Positions 15,377 to 23,573 of a stretch of 25,293 nucleotides of DNA are shown in pieces (position 1 is the first letter of the stretch; each line of letters opens with the position of its first letter). A program made the translations under genes and the position numbers. Location: the NCBI GenBank assembly GCA_900770335.1, contig CAAGKD010000089.1:1-25293 (forward strand), in the 5' to 3' direction. The notes beneath the pieces were generated by a model. The model had not been told where the DNA came from, searched no databases, and was given only the letters and a program-made list of their open reading frames with translations. Source of the DNA: an uncultured Sutterella sp. (GTDB taxonomy: Bacteria; Pseudomonadota; Gammaproteobacteria; Burkholderiales; Burkholderiaceae_F).

Positions 15377-15420
15377 GTCACTTGAAAGATTTTTCCGTTT
15401 CTCTTTTGGAGACAAAGAAC

Positions 15421-16308
<888 letters not shown>

Positions 16309-16461
16309 TCGATCTGACCGTTCCGGGCCGCGCTCCGCGCGGCTCGCCGCCTGCCGTCGGACGGCTGATCGAACCGAACTTGCACGGTCATCGGTGAGAA
16401 AGCCGCCCCTCTCGCAGGGGAGAGCCTTTTCGGAGCGCCGGACTCCGGCGAACGATCATTG

Positions 16462-16500
16462 AAAGGGGACGCATCCTTTTTTGGGAAGCGTCCCTTTTTC
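16462..16500 (+). terminator. tsf terminator
   Basis: AAAGGGGACGC (16462-16472) pairs with GCGTCCC(TTTTT) (16488-16499), giving a 7-bp GC core, extended by A-T pairs, and ending in TTTTT. This is the best intrinsic terminator in the window and separates rpsB-tsf from pyrH. Confidence 0.75.
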
Positions 16501-16540
16501 ATGGGTGCGGCCTTCAACCGGCCCGGCCGGCCCCTGCGCC

Positions 16541-16569
16541 TAAGGAAAACGCCCGATGCCGCGTATAAT
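16541..16569 (+). promoter_or_regulatory. pyrH promoter
   Basis: A perfect TATAAT (16564-16569) follows a poor -35 (TAAGGA, 16541-16546) at 17 bases. The discriminator GCCGCTC resembles that of rpsB (GCCGCGC), suggesting the same growth-rate control. The leader is about 80 bases. Confidence 0.6.
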
Positions 16570-16656
16570 GCCGCTCCGAGCCCGCGAAAGGGCCGGAGCC
16601 GCAGTCCGGTCCCTTCCGAAGGAAGAACACAAGAAATGAGTCAAGGGACCACAAAA

Positions 16657-17382
16657 ATGGACAATTCCGCGCAGCCCGTGTACAAGCGAATTCTTCTCAA
16701 GCTCTCCGGCGAGGCCCTCATGGGCGAGGACGCCTTCGGCATCAACCGCGGCGTGCTCCAGCACATGGTCGAGGAGATCCGCACCGCGCTTGACCTCGGC
16801 GTGCAGATCGGCATCGTCGTCGGCGGCGGCAACATCTTCCGCGGCGTCGCCCTGGGCGCCACCGGCATGGACCGCGCCACGGGCGACTACATGGGCATGC
16901 TCGCCACGGTGATGAACGCCATGGCCCTGCAGGACTGCTGCCGCAACAACGGCATCGAGGCCCGCGTGCAGTCGGCCCTTCACATCGAGCAGGTCGCCGA
17001 GCCCTACATCCGCGGCAAGGCCCTGCGCCACCTGCGCCTCGGCCGCGTGGTGATCTTCGCCGCCGGCACGGGCAATCCCTTCATGACGACCGACACCACG
17101 GCCGCGCTGCGCGGCGCGGAGGTGGGTGCGGACATCGTCCTCAAGGCCACCAAGGTCGACGGCATCTACACGGCCGATCCCAAGAAGGATCCGACGGCGA
17201 CGATGTACGACGACATCACGTTCGACCACGCCCTGAGGAACAACCTCCAGGTCATGGACGCCACGGCCTTCGCCTTGTGCCGCTCGCAGGGCCTGCCCAT
17301 CAAGGTCTTCAACATCAACAAGAAGGGCGCCCTGCGCCGCGTTCTTCTCGGCGAGCAGGAGGGCACGCTCGTCCACGGCTGA
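16657..17382 (+). CDS. pyrH: UMP kinase
   Basis: 241 residues, exactly the length of E. coli PyrH. It phosphorylates UMP to UDP and so feeds UTP and CTP synthesis. Amino-acid-kinase-family motifs are present: YKRILLKLSGEALMG at the start, GGGNIFRG, the TGNPFMTTDT loop and KATKVDGIYTADPKKDP. The start at 16657 (AAGGGA 8 bases upstream) gives an N-terminus that aligns with E. coli PyrH. An in-frame ATG at 16636 with AAGGAAG upstream would add seven residues and cannot be excluded. Confidence 0.96.
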   Translation: MDNSAQPVYKRILLKLSGEALMGEDAFGINRGVLQHMVEEIRTALDLGVQIGIVVGGGNIFRGVALGATGMDRATGDYMGMLATVMNAMALQDCCRNNGIEARVQSALHIEQVAEPYIRGKALRHLRLGRVVIFAAGTGNPFMTTDTTAALRGAEVGADIVLKATKVDGIYTADPKKDPTATMYDDITFDHALRNNLQVMDATAFALCRSQGLPIKVFNINKKGALRRVLLGEQEGTLVHG

Positions 17383-17391
17383 TTTCCAGTC

Positions 17392-17506
17392 TAAAATGGT
17401 AAGTCACGCATGGGCTGGAGGCTCCCTTCCGGCCCATGTTCGCACCGAACACCCCAACATCCGACATTGGGGCGCACCCCGAGCTCGCGGCGGACTTGAG
17501 TCCGCC
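17392..17506 (+). promoter_or_regulatory. Candidate frr promoter and three-hairpin leader
   Basis: TAAAAT (17392-17397) resembles other -10 boxes here, without a good -35. It is followed by three consecutive hairpins before the frr ribosome binding site: CATGGGC (17409-17415)/GCCCATG (17432-17438) with further inner pairing; CCCCAA (17452-17457)/TTGGGG (17467-17472); and GGCGGACT (17489-17496)/AGTCCGCC (17499-17506) with a 2-nt loop. The third could be shorter in RNA because such a tight loop needs opening. Confidence 0.4.
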
Positions 17507-17544
17507 TCCGGTCGCGCGCCCCCTCCCCGAAAGGAGACATTTTC

Positions 17545-18105
17545 ATGACCGCTGCCGACATTCTTCAGCAGACCGAACATAAGATGGGCGTCACCGTCGA
17601 GAAGCTCCGCGATGACTTCTCGCGCATCCGCACGGGCCGCGCCAGCACGGGCCTCCTTGACAAGGTCAAGGTCGACTACTACGGTTGCCCGACCCCGATC
17701 AACCAGGTCGCGCAGGTCGGCGTGGGCGACGCCCACACCCTCACGGTGCAGCCCTGGGAGAAGTCCATGGTGAAGGCCATCGAGAAGGCCATCCGCGACT
17801 CCGACCTCGGCCTCAACCCGGCCACGAGCGGCGACACGATCCGCGTGCCGCTGCCGCCCCTCACCGAGGAGCGCCGCCGCGAACTCACGAAGGTCGTCAA
17901 GGGCTTCGGCGAGGAGGCCAAGGTGGCCGTTCGCAACCTGCGCCGCGACGCCAACACTCAGCTCGAGCGCCTCGAGAAGGACAAGGAGATCTCCGAGGAC
18001 GATCAGAGCCGCTACGAGAAGGACGTGCAGAAGCTCACGGACCGCTACGTCACCGAGATCGACAAGGTGATCGCTGAGAAGGACAAGGAGATCATGACGG
18101 TCTGA
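17545..18105 (+). CDS. frr: Ribosome recycling factor
   Basis: 186 residues (E. coli 185). Together with EF-G it splits post-termination ribosomes. The three-helix bundle is recognisable from DFSRIRTGRAS, then YYGCPTPINQVAQV, the central hinge with VQPWEKSMVKAIEKAI, LPPLTEERRRELTKVVK and the C-terminal helix ending in KDKEIMTV. An AAGGAGAC ribosome binding site precedes the ATG. It follows pyrH by 162 bases, longer than usual, because of the structured leader. Confidence 0.98.
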   Translation: MTAADILQQTEHKMGVTVEKLRDDFSRIRTGRASTGLLDKVKVDYYGCPTPINQVAQVGVGDAHTLTVQPWEKSMVKAIEKAIRDSDLGLNPATSGDTIRVPLPPLTEERRRELTKVVKGFGEEAKVAVRNLRRDANTQLERLEKDKEISEDDQSRYEKDVQKLTDRYVTEIDKVIAEKDKEIMTV

Positions 18106-18133
18106 TCGACCGGTCTTGATCCTTCGGTTCGCG

Positions 18134-18162
18134 CCGGGGCTCCCGCTTGAGGGAGACCCCGG
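18134..18162 (+). repeat. Long hairpin downstream of frr
   Basis: CCGGGGCTCCC (18134-18144) and GGGAG-A-CCCCGG (18151-18162) make an 11-bp stem with one bulged A. It lies 28 bases after the frr stop and just before the terminator at 18183-18206. It may be a 3' stabilising structure. Confidence 0.45.
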
Positions 18163-18182
18163 ACGAGCCGGACCCGCTCACG

Positions 18183-18206
18183 AAGGCCCGCCCATGGCGG
18201 GCCTTT
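18183..18206 (+). terminator. frr terminator
   Basis: A perfect 10-bp stem AAGGCCCGCC (18183-18192) / GGCGGGCCTT (18196-18205) with a 3-nt loop and a short T-tail. It ends the pyrH-frr unit before the autotransporter region. Confidence 0.7.
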
Positions 18207-18489
18207 GCGCATCTGGAGATGGAGTTCGAGAGAGCGTTGCCGGAGTTGTGGACGCAGATCGTGTAGCACTCGAGCAATACTGGGGTAAACACCTACGTCT
18301 GGGGGGGGGAACATTCGGAAAAATAAGGAAATTTTTGAAGGGTGCCGTATACGGATCAGCCGGTCGTCTCGAAGCTGAGCAAGCGCCGGTTCCAGCCTGT
18401 TAAAAAAGTTGAGGCTCTGTCCGAAGCCGGGCGGAGCGAATCGAATCCCGGGGCCCGGGGTCGGGCTCTCAACAGGTTGGAGTTGACAT
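18207..18489 (+). promoter_or_regulatory. Upstream region of the autotransporter with a G9 tract
   Basis: The region is poorer in G+C than its surroundings from 18308 to 18345 and again near 18400. Bases 18301-18309 are nine consecutive G residues, 181 bases upstream of the start codon. A/T-rich sequence follows (GGAAAAATAAGGAAATTTTTG), where a promoter would be expected, but no pair of boxes is convincing. GGAG at 18479-18482 is a well spaced ribosome binding site. A slippery tract at this place could change promoter spacing. Confidence 0.4.
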
Positions 18490-21400
18490 ATGAACAAAGC
18501 TTACAAAGTTGTGTTCAACAAGGCGCGGGGTGCGCTGATGGTGGCCAATGAGGTCACGAGTTCCGTTCAGAAGAAGGGGACGAAGCTTGTCGTCGCATCC
18601 GCTCTCCTTGCCGCTGTTTCGGGTGTGGCTTTTGCAGATGAAAGCGCCAGTCAGGAAACCCAAGCTCCGACTTCTCCGTATTCCTGGTCAGTGACGAGCA
18701 ACAATCAAACATACAACTGGCTTGCCTATAGATTCTTTGGCCAGAATACGACGGTTGACACCGATTCGAGCACGCACGTCTATAAGACAGCCGATGCCTC
18801 AAACAAGTATGTCCACTCCGCTGTCGGCACCTACATCAGCACGGACAAGACCTTCACGAACTTCAGTGAAAATCTGACGATCAACGATTACACCGCCGAC
18901 AAGGACAATAAAGGGCCCGGCAACAACAACGTTGACCAGATCGACGCCATCTACGTTGCGGGTGGCAAGGTGAAGTTCGACGGCTCAACTCTCTCGAGCA
19001 CAGTGACTTCCAACAACTGGGGCGGCGGCAACAGCCATCTGAACGCATTCACGATGGACGACACCTCCGACGTGGAGATCGCCGCTGACACCACTGATCT
19101 GAGCGTGACTTCCACGTCTGAGCAGGGCAAAGCCACATACGGCATTGCCATGAACAACACCGGTACGCTCTCCTTCACCGGCAAGAAGCTCAGCATCACG
19201 GTCAAGACGGCCACGGATCGTGGTGAGAAGGGCAACAAGAAGAACATCTATTCCGAATCTCTCGGCATTGACGCCTGGAAGGGCGTGTTCAAGTCCTCCG
19301 CCGGATCCGACATCGTCGTCAACATGACGTCGACCGGCTCAACCAAGACGACGAACGGCACTGACGGCGCTTCTTCCGTCGCCGGCGTCAAGCTTGAGGG
19401 CGGTGGGGTCAATCTTGGAGGCTCCCTGACGGTCAACGCCTCGGCCAACGGCGGCAACGCCTTCGCCATTGCTGCTGACAACTACTTCTACAACACCTCC
19501 CTTGGCGAAAACTACGGCAACTCCACCGGCACCTTCGCGGATGTGAACCTCACCGCCAAGTCCGAAAAGGCCGATGCCTACGGCATCAGCGCTACCAAGA
19601 CCAAGGATCCCTCTCAGGGAGTCAACACCGTCCTGGTTGACGTCAAGGGCAAGACCGTCATTGATGTCACGGCCAATGCGGATGTGGGCAATGCATACGG
19701 CGTTGCGGTCAAGAACGGTACGTCCGTCACCCTTGAAGGAGATGCCACGATCAAGGCCACGGCCAAGACCGCAGCGAATGCCTATGTGCTCTACCTTGAG
19801 AAGGGAACGCTGACGATGACCGGTGAGAACATTGACCTCACCGGCAACGTCAAGGTTGACAAGGATTCGACGCTCAATTTCTCCAAGACCGGCACGGTGA
19901 ACCTCACCGGAAAGCTTGATGCCGCTGGCGCGGTCACGCTCGACAAGGCCCTCACGGCCACTGAAGTCGCCGTTTCCGGCAACGGCAAGGTGACGGTCAA
20001 CGGCACCCTCGCCTCGAGCAAGATCACGATTACTCGTGGTGAGAGCGACACAGCCGACATTGAGATCGGTAAAAACGGCACCCTCATCACCGGCGCCTCC
20101 CAGGTCTTCACCACTATTGACGGCTATCTCGATGAGGACGCATCGAAGATCACGGCCGAAGGCGCTGCTTCGCTCAAGACTGGCGTCACCGCGACCGGCG
20201 GCACGATCAAGCTCACCGACTCGCTCTACTACACGGACGATTCGCTCACGAAGCTCATGACCGGTCTCGGAAACAAGACTGTCCTTGACGTGAGCGCCCT
20301 CACGCACTACCTCAAGCCCGGCGAGGACAGCAAGCTGATCGACAACGTTCTCAAGCCCGATGAGGACGTGGTCGCAACGACGACCACCACCACGGATACG
20401 ACGACCGGCCAGACCGCCGCTACGCTCACAATCACCAACACCGCCGCCAAGACCATCACCGTCAAAGCTGAAGCCACGGAAGGCCAGGAAGCCAAGACCA
20501 TTGATGAACTCACTATCGAGGCCTCGTCCGGCGCCTCCGGCGGCGTCGTCCAGGTCACCGGCGACGCGGCCGATTCGAAGCCTCTCGTTGCTGGCTCGGA
20601 TGGCAAGGCCATTGAAACCGTGAAGGTTGAGGGGCTGACGCTTCAGGTCGGCTCCACTGCAGGCGGAGCCGAAACTCAGGGCTCCCTCAAGACCCTTGAG
20701 ATCGCCTCCGGTGCGGGCCTTGACGTCGTCAACGCCGCCGCTTCCGTCCAGGATCTCGTCCTTGAAGGCGCTGCCAAGGTCACCATCGGCAACAACGAGA
20801 ACCGCGGCGCCCTGAAGTTGAACACCCTCACGCTTGACGCGACCTCTGTGATCTTCCTTGACCCGGCCTTCAAGGATGATGCGCCCCTCGCCACCACGGC
20901 CGGCGCCTCTCACCTCGAGATCGCAGCCCTCGACGCGACCGGCGTCGCCGGCAAGCTCGTCGCAGGCCGAAACTCCGTCATCGCCATCGGCGGCACTGCC
21001 GCTGACGTTGATGCGGCGCTCGCCAAGTTCAGCCTCGCCTGGGGCGCGAATGACATCACCGCCGCTCTTTACGCCGGTTCGACCATTGACGTCGCCTCGA
21101 CTGGCGCGGTTGTCGTTGACGGCTCGCTCACGGCCGCTCCGTCGTCCTACACCACCGGCACGGTCACGCTCGTCGACAACGCGCTCCTCGTCGTTGATCA
21201 GGCCAAGGTCGGTGACACTGCCATCAATGGCACGCTCGCCGGCACCGCGAAGTCCGTCGTCGGCGTCGTCAACGCCACGGAAGGCGAGTTCACGCTCGCG
21301 AAGGACGGCGTCACGGGCCTCGGCGACAAGGTCCTCACCGACAACGTCTTCGTCTCGGGCAAGCTCGACGGCAACACGGTCAAGACCACGGTCGACAACG

Positions 21401-22284
21401 CCGCCCTGGGCGGCGCCATCGCGTCCCTCGGTATCCAGCAGATGGCTCGCCGTGCGGACACCGTGATGGCCAACACCGTCGCGGACCGCACCTCTCGCAC
21501 CATCGCCGGCAACGGCGTCTCCCTCTGGGCTGACGTCGGCGGCGAGCGCTACGAGGCCGATGACCTTGCGAACGGCGCTCAGTACAAGGCCAACATGTTC
21601 TACGGCGCCTTCGGCGGCGACGTGGGCGTCGTCGAGGGCCTGCGCGTCGGCGCGGCCGTCCAGTACGGCACGGGTGACTCGAAGAGCCACAACTACGGCA
21701 TCAAGAACGACATCGACGCCATCGGCTTCACGCTCTACGGGGCCTACGACGTTGCGTCCGCCTGCAAGCTCGTGGGCGAGATCGCGTACACGCAGACCTC
21801 GAACGACATCTCGTCCTCGAACGCTCAGTTGAAGAACGACGTCGATGCGGACGTCTTCAGCGTCGGCGTGCGCGGCCAGCACACGTTCGTTGCGGGCCCT
21901 GTCGAGATCATCCCGAGCATCGGGGTGCGCTACAGCCGCATCTCGACGGACGCCTTCAACGTGGGCGCGATCCGTGTGGACGCGGATGACCAGAACATCT
22001 GGCAGGTTCCGCTCTCTGTCACGGTCGCTGCCAAGGGCATCGAGGCCGCCGGCTGGACGATGAACCCCTACGTGAAGGCCTCGTTCACGCCGACCTTTGG
22101 CGACGACGAGATCAGCTTCCGCGGGTACGACCAGGATGCGCTTGACACGCTCCCGGTTCAGGGTGACTTCGGCCTCTCGGCCTCGTACGGCAGCGTCACG
22201 CTCGGCGCGGGCCTCCAGGCCGGCTTCGGCAAGGACGGCGCCCAGAGCTGGGGCGGCAAGGTCAATGTTCGCTACGCGTTCTGA
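18490..22284 (+). CDS. Type V secretion autotransporter with extended signal peptide
   Basis: 1264 residues. Residues 1-49 are an extended signal peptide: MNKAYKVVFNKARG...VANEV matches the ESPR pattern (MNKxYKVIWN) and is followed by a basic and hydrophobic Sec signal ending AFA. The passenger (about 50-970) is rich in Asp, Thr, Gly, Ala and Asn with repeating short beta-strand units such as LTVNASANGG and ITITRGES, suggesting a beta-helix; it has a run of six Thr near residue 635. No protease triad or recognised adhesin domain is seen. A helical linker (about 975-1005, LGIQQMARRADTVMANTVADRT) leads to a 12-strand barrel (about 1008-1264) that ends in VNVRYAF with the terminal Phe needed for outer-membrane assembly. 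Function is probably surface adhesion or interaction. It is a single gene between frr and uppS. Confidence 0.92.
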   Translation: MNKAYKVVFNKARGALMVANEVTSSVQKKGTKLVVASALLAAVSGVAFADESASQETQAPTSPYSWSVTSNNQTYNWLAYRFFGQNTTVDTDSSTHVYKTADASNKYVHSAVGTYISTDKTFTNFSENLTINDYTADKDNKGPGNNNVDQIDAIYVAGGKVKFDGSTLSSTVTSNNWGGGNSHLNAFTMDDTSDVEIAADTTDLSVTSTSEQGKATYGIAMNNTGTLSFTGKKLSITVKTATDRGEKGNKKNIYSESLGIDAWKGVFKSSAGSDIVVNMTSTGSTKTTNGTDGASSVAGVKLEGGGVNLGGSLTVNASANGGNAFAIAADNYFYNTSLGENYGNSTGTFADVNLTAKSEKADAYGISATKTKDPSQGVNTVLVDVKGKTVIDVTANADVGNAYGVAVKNGTSVTLEGDATIKATAKTAANAYVLYLEKGTLTMTGENIDLTGNVKVDKDSTLNFSKTGTVNLTGKLDAAGAVTLDKALTATEVAVSGNGKVTVNGTLASSKITITRGESDTADIEIGKNGTLITGASQVFTTIDGYLDEDASKITAEGAASLKTGVTATGGTIKLTDSLYYTDDSLTKLMTGLGNKTVLDVSALTHYLKPGEDSKLIDNVLKPDEDVVATTTTTTDTTTGQTAATLTITNTAAKTITVKAEATEGQEAKTIDELTIEASSGASGGVVQVTGDAADSKPLVAGSDGKAIETVKVEGLTLQVGSTAGGAETQGSLKTLEIASGAGLDVVNAAASVQDLVLEGAAKVTIGNNENRGALKLNTLTLDATSVIFLDPAFKDDAPLATTAGASHLEIAALDATGVAGKLVAGRNSVIAIGGTAADVDAALAKFSLAWGANDITAALYAGSTIDVASTGAVVVDGSLTAAPSSYTTGTVTLVDNALLVVDQAKVGDTAINGTLAGTAKSVVGVVNATEGEFTLAKDGVTGLGDKVLTDNVFVSGKLDGNTVKTTVDNAALGGAIASLGIQQMARRADTVMANTVADRTSRTIAGNGVSLWADVGGERYEADDLANGAQYKANMFYGAFGGDVGVVEGLRVGAAVQYGTGDSKSHNYGIKNDIDAIGFTLYGAYDVASACKLVGEIAYTQTSNDISSSNAQLKNDVDADVFSVGVRGQHTFVAGPVEIIPSIGVRYSRISTDAFNVGAIRVDADDQNIWQVPLSVTVAAKGIEAAGWTMNPYVKASFTPTFGDDEISFRGYDQDALDTLPVQGDFGLSASYGSVTLGAGLQAGFGKDGAQSWGGKVNVRYAF

Positions 22285-22310
22285 CCCAAGCGGCCGCAAG
22301 TTCTGACCCC

Positions 22311-22335
22311 GCCGGACGCCTGACAGGCGTCCGGC
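22311..22335 (+). terminator. Hairpin after the autotransporter gene
   Basis: GCCGGACGCC (22311-22320) and GGCGTCCGGC (22326-22335) form a perfect 10-bp stem with a TGACA loop, 26 bases after the stop. There is no T-run, but stability and position fit transcript termination or 3' protection. Confidence 0.55.
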
Positions 22336-22347
22336 GCAAGTCAGCCT

Positions 22348-22374
22348 GACTTCAGACGACTTCAGGGACTTCAG
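22348..22374 (+). repeat. Three direct GACTTCAG repeats
   Basis: GACTTCAG occurs at 22348-22355, 22358-22365 and 22367-22374, with periods of 10 and 9 bases, close to one helical turn. It could be a regulator-binding array or a decayed tandem repeat. Confidence 0.5.
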
Positions 22375-22475
22375 ACCCCGGTGCTTCTTTTTCCTGGGAT
22401 TCTCACGGGAGGAGGAGCCCGGGGCCTTTCGCACCGCGTTCGTCTCTCTTTCGTCAGTCTTTCGGCTCGGAATCC

Positions 22476-22509
22476 GGAGCGCCCACGGGGGGGGGGCATC
22501 CGGCGCTCC
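22476..22509 (+). repeat. G10 tract within a GC hairpin
   Basis: Ten consecutive G residues (22487-22496) sit in the loop between GGAGCGCC (22476-22483) and its exact complement GGCGCTCC (22502-22509), and a C6 run follows at 22508-22513, so the G and C runs could also pair. Such a tract is slippage-prone and difficult for sequencing, so its length may not be exact. Confidence 0.55.
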
Positions 22510-22575
22510 CCCCATCCCGGAAACACTCCATTGCATGCCGGGAAGGCGTCCGGGAACCGCGGGCGAGCGTCGCTT

Positions 22576-22584
22576 TGCTAGACT
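22576..22584 (+). promoter_or_regulatory. Candidate extended -10 of uppS
   Basis: TGC-TAGACT (22576-22584) is an extended -10 motif (TGn plus hexamer) about 47 bases upstream of the uppS start codon. No -35 is evident, which an extended -10 can tolerate. Confidence 0.35.
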
Positions 22585-22630
22585 CATCGACCGATTTCTT
22601 TTTCCACACGCCGAGGACGTTTCCCAGATC

Positions 22631-23341
22631 ATGTCAGCCGCTCCGGGCCTGCCGAGACACATCGCCATCATCATGGACGGCAACGGCCGATGGGCCCGGT
22701 CCCGGCTTCTGCCGCGCGCCGAGGGGCACCGCCAGGGCGTCTACGCGCTCGAGCGCGTCGTCGACGCGGCCGCGCGCCGGGGCGTCAAGGCTCTCACGGT
22801 CTTCGCGTTCTCGAGCGAGAACTGGCGCCGTCCCGCGTCGGAGGTGAGCGCCTTGATGCGCCTCTTCGCGACGGGCCTTGAGCGCTGGGAGAAGCCCCTC
22901 GCCGAGGCGGGGGTGCGCCTTCGCGTGATCGGCGACCGGACCGCGTTCTCGGAGAGCCTCAACCGGACGATCGACCGGACCGAATCGGCGACGGCCTCGG
23001 GGGCAGGGATGCGCCTCAACATCGCAGCCAACTACGGCGGCCGGTGGGATCTTCTTCAGGCGGCGCAGGCCGCCGCTGCCGCAGGCGAGCTCACAGCCGA
23101 CGGAATCGAGCGGCGCCTCTGCGCGATCGACGACGGCGAGGTGGACCTGCTCATCCGCACCGGGGGCGAGCGCAGGATCTCGAACTTCCTTCTCTGGCAG
23201 ACCGCCTACGCGGAGTTCTACTTCACGGACACGCTCTGGCCGGACTTCGACGGGTCGTCCCTCGACGACGCCATCGACTGGTACGTCGGCCGCGAGCGGC
23301 GCTTCGGCATGACGAGCGAGCAGCTGCGCGCCGCGGGGTGA
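22631..23341 (+). CDS. uppS: Undecaprenyl (isoprenyl) diphosphate synthase
   Basis: 236 residues. It makes the C55 lipid carrier for peptidoglycan and other surface polymers by cis-condensation of isopentenyl diphosphate. MDGNGRWA holds the catalytic Asp16; VFAFSSENWRRP, NIAANYGGRWDL and the C-terminal RTGGERRISNFLLWQTAYAE plus DTLWPDF complete the cis-prenyltransferase signatures. The ATG at 22631 is best. Extending to 22535 adds 32 unconserved residues and would include the candidate promoter. The ribosome binding site (GAGGA at about 22612) is farther away than ideal. In most proteobacteria it follows frr directly; here the autotransporter intervenes. Confidence 0.95.
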   Translation: MSAAPGLPRHIAIIMDGNGRWARSRLLPRAEGHRQGVYALERVVDAAARRGVKALTVFAFSSENWRRPASEVSALMRLFATGLERWEKPLAEAGVRLRVIGDRTAFSESLNRTIDRTESATASGAGMRLNIAANYGGRWDLLQAAQAAAAAGELTADGIERRLCAIDDGEVDLLIRTGGERRISNFLLWQTAYAEFYFTDTLWPDFDGSSLDDAIDWYVGRERRFGMTSEQLRAAG

Positions 23342-23413
23342 TGCCGCCTGCAGCCGGGACGAAGCGGACTGAAGGCAGTCCGGATTCGCCCAGGATTCCG
23401 TCCGGATGCGGCT

Positions 23414-23440
23414 CGGAGGCGCCCGGAGCTTAAGCCTCCG
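23414..23440 (+). repeat. Inverted repeat after uppS
   Basis: CGGAGGC (23414-23420) and GCCTCCG (23434-23440) can form a 7-bp stem with a 13-nt loop, 73 bases after the uppS stop. A TAGAAT hexamer (23457-23462) follows and may be a -10 for cdsA, without a clear -35. The 232-base uppS-cdsA gap holds nothing else I can identify. Confidence 0.35.
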
Positions 23441-23573
23441 CGCCACGGCGATTCATTAGAATCACGATCAAACGAAAACAACCGATCCCGCTCCGCGGGC
23501 GCGCAGGAGGGCTGTCGCCCTTCGCCTCACGCCTTCCGAAGGACACATCCCCCAACAAGAAAGGTCGCCATCG

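Larger units (their letters stand above)
16309..16656 (+). other. tsf-pyrH intergenic region
   Basis: This 348-base gap has no credible gene. It contains a small CCCCT/AGGGG hairpin followed by TTTT (about 16406-16430), a copy of the 15-base GCGCCGGACTCCGGC element (16435-16449), the terminator at 16462-16500 and the pyrH promoter at 16541-16569. tsf and pyrH are therefore probably separate transcription units. Confidence 0.6.
22285..22630 (+). other. Autotransporter-uppS intergenic region
   Basis: This 346-base gap has no credible gene. In order it holds the terminator-like hairpin at 22311-22335, three GACTTCAG repeats (22348-22374), a G10 tract inside a hairpin (22476-22509) and a possible uppS promoter with an extended -10 (22576-22584). 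Confidence 0.6.

Noticed and set aside
18301..18309. G9 tract as a frameshift switch inside a coding region
   Set aside because: The tract is not within an open frame joined to the autotransporter. If it acts, it must act on transcription or on the leader.
20385..20410. Thr-codon run in the autotransporter as a tandem-repeat array
   Set aside because: Only six Thr codons with mixed third bases, not a repeat at DNA level that would slip.
22535..22630. uppS start at 22535
   Set aside because: The 32 extra residues are not family-like and would include the candidate promoter. The conserved region begins a few residues after the ATG at 22631.
19339..22683. A 1114-codon open frame antisense to the autotransporter
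   Set aside because: It arises from codon bias of the real gene. It crosses the autotransporter end and the hairpin region and has no recognisable domain or start context.
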